Shown: positions 57,849 to 58,128 of the stretch, piece after piece
Position numbering within the stretch: position 1 is the stretch's first letter
How the letters are laid out: each line of letters begins with the position of its first letter
Source: a virus
DNA length: 58,128 nucleotides
Direction: 5' to 3' (one strand)
IMG/VR virus record: IMGVR_UViG_3300030104_004696
Span: 1-58,128 of that record
Translations under genes and position numbers: made by a program
The notes under the pieces: generated by a model
What the model saw: the letters and a program-made list of their open reading frames with translations, nothing else
Databases searched by the model: none
What the model was told of the DNA's origin: nothing

Positions 57849-58128
57849 ATGAAATTAAATATAATGCCACTAAAAAAAGGAGACTATGAAAACATTCTAT
57901 GTAAGTGGTGGAAAGATTGGAGATGGACACCTCCTTCAACAGATTTTTTACCAGAGAACGGAATGGGTGGGTTTATTGTTTATGATGGAGACACACCAAT
58001 TTGTGCGGGGTTTATGTATGTAACTAATTCAAAAGCAACATGGTGTGATTGGATTATCTCTAATTTAAAATATAAAGACAGGCAAAAAAGAAAGGAAGCT
58101 TTGGAATTATTAGTAAAAACTATAAGTA
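57849..58128 (+). CDS. GNAT-like acetyltransferase, 5' part (continues at base 1)
   Basis: First 93 codons of the gene that finishes at 230 (136 residues in all once the repeat is counted once). The start MKLNIMPLKKGDYE forms the first strand and helix of a GNAT domain; WWKDWRWTPPSTDFLPENG and GGFIVYDGDTPICAGFMY give the beta-hairpin region, followed by the start of the acetyl-CoA helix. A later ATG at 57864 is possible. Close relatives in marine phages lie beside tail genes; role unknown. Confidence 0.75.
   Translation, partial: MKLNIMPLKKGDYENILCKWWKDWRWTPPSTDFLPENGMGGFIVYDGDTPICAGFMYVTNSKATWCDWIISNLKYKDRQKRKEALELLVKTIS
58030..58128. repeat. Terminal direct repeat, right copy
   Basis: 58030-58127 equals bases 1-98; base 58128 (a) differs from base 99 (g). 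Confidence 0.95.

Noticed and set aside
1-58128. CRISPR arrays, tRNA genes, insertion sequences, integrase and attachment sites
   Set aside because: None seen on reading both strands; no regularly spaced repeats, no cloverleaf with a T-arm motif, no transposase or integrase motifs.

Overview
The window is one essentially complete genome of a podovirus-like bacteriophage of a member of the Bacteroidota, most likely a marine flavobacterium. The reasons are: (i) bases 1-98 are repeated identically at 58030-58127, and a GNAT-type gene cut by the window ends reads through in frame when the copies are superimposed, giving a circular or terminally redundant unit of 58,029 bp; (ii) intergenic promoters carry the Bacteroidota -7 box TAnnTTTG (usually TATCTTTG) and starts lack Shine-Dalgarno sequences; (iii) the large terminase, portal, capsid, ring-like and 'stabilization' proteins have the look of crAss-like and Cellulophaga podovirus virion modules. 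I see no integrase, CI-like repressor, tRNA, CRISPR array, RNA polymerase or DNA polymerase, so I infer a lytic phage that borrows the host replicase.

Layout. Two transcription blocks diverge at about 24.3-24.8 kb and converge at about 10.73 kb. The minus-strand block (24,309 down to 10,724) holds about 38 small, tightly packed genes: a leftmost set of tiny hypothetical, lipoprotein and membrane genes, then recombination and replication genes (a DUF1071/Sak3-like annealing protein, a RecE-like PD-(D/E)XK nuclease, a small protein with an SSB-type acidic tail, a primase-helicase, an SF2 helicase, VRR-NUC and HNH nucleases, and two stand-alone DnaA-domain-IV-like proteins). The plus-strand block runs from 24,829 through the window end and round to 10,746: small basic proteins, a complete groEL-groES pair, a winged-helix-like regulator on the opposite strand, a polybasic protein cluster, adhesin/fibre genes, a lysis cassette (holin-like plus M15 peptidase, and a 3-TM holin-like gene), a GroES-like protein, a 2OG-Fe(II) oxygenase, terminase, portal, scaffold, capsid, ring/tail proteins, a 1786-residue stabilization/muzzle-like protein, and, after the wrap, three ejection-type internal virion proteins, the last of 2254 residues with an HExxH motif.

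The most striking element is a pair of type I hammerhead ribozymes on the minus strand at 23286-23339 and 23485-23542. Each begins within one base of the stop codon of the upstream gene and is predicted to cut 23-24 nt before the next start codon, so together they would release a 198-nt RNA encoding a 41-residue lipoprotein. Their helices differ in sequence but keep pairing, which is strong internal support for a functional RNA.

Other structure: two intergenic clusters of the hexamer AGTGTT/AACACT (17.48-17.59 kb and 25.36-25.45 kb) that look like shared binding sites; a G-run to C-run strand switch in the divergent 24.3-24.8 kb region; terminator-promoter couples between capsid/tail genes; and a beta-rich module that recurs in at least five structural proteins. 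Functions below come from motifs and family resemblance recognised by eye; no database search was possible.
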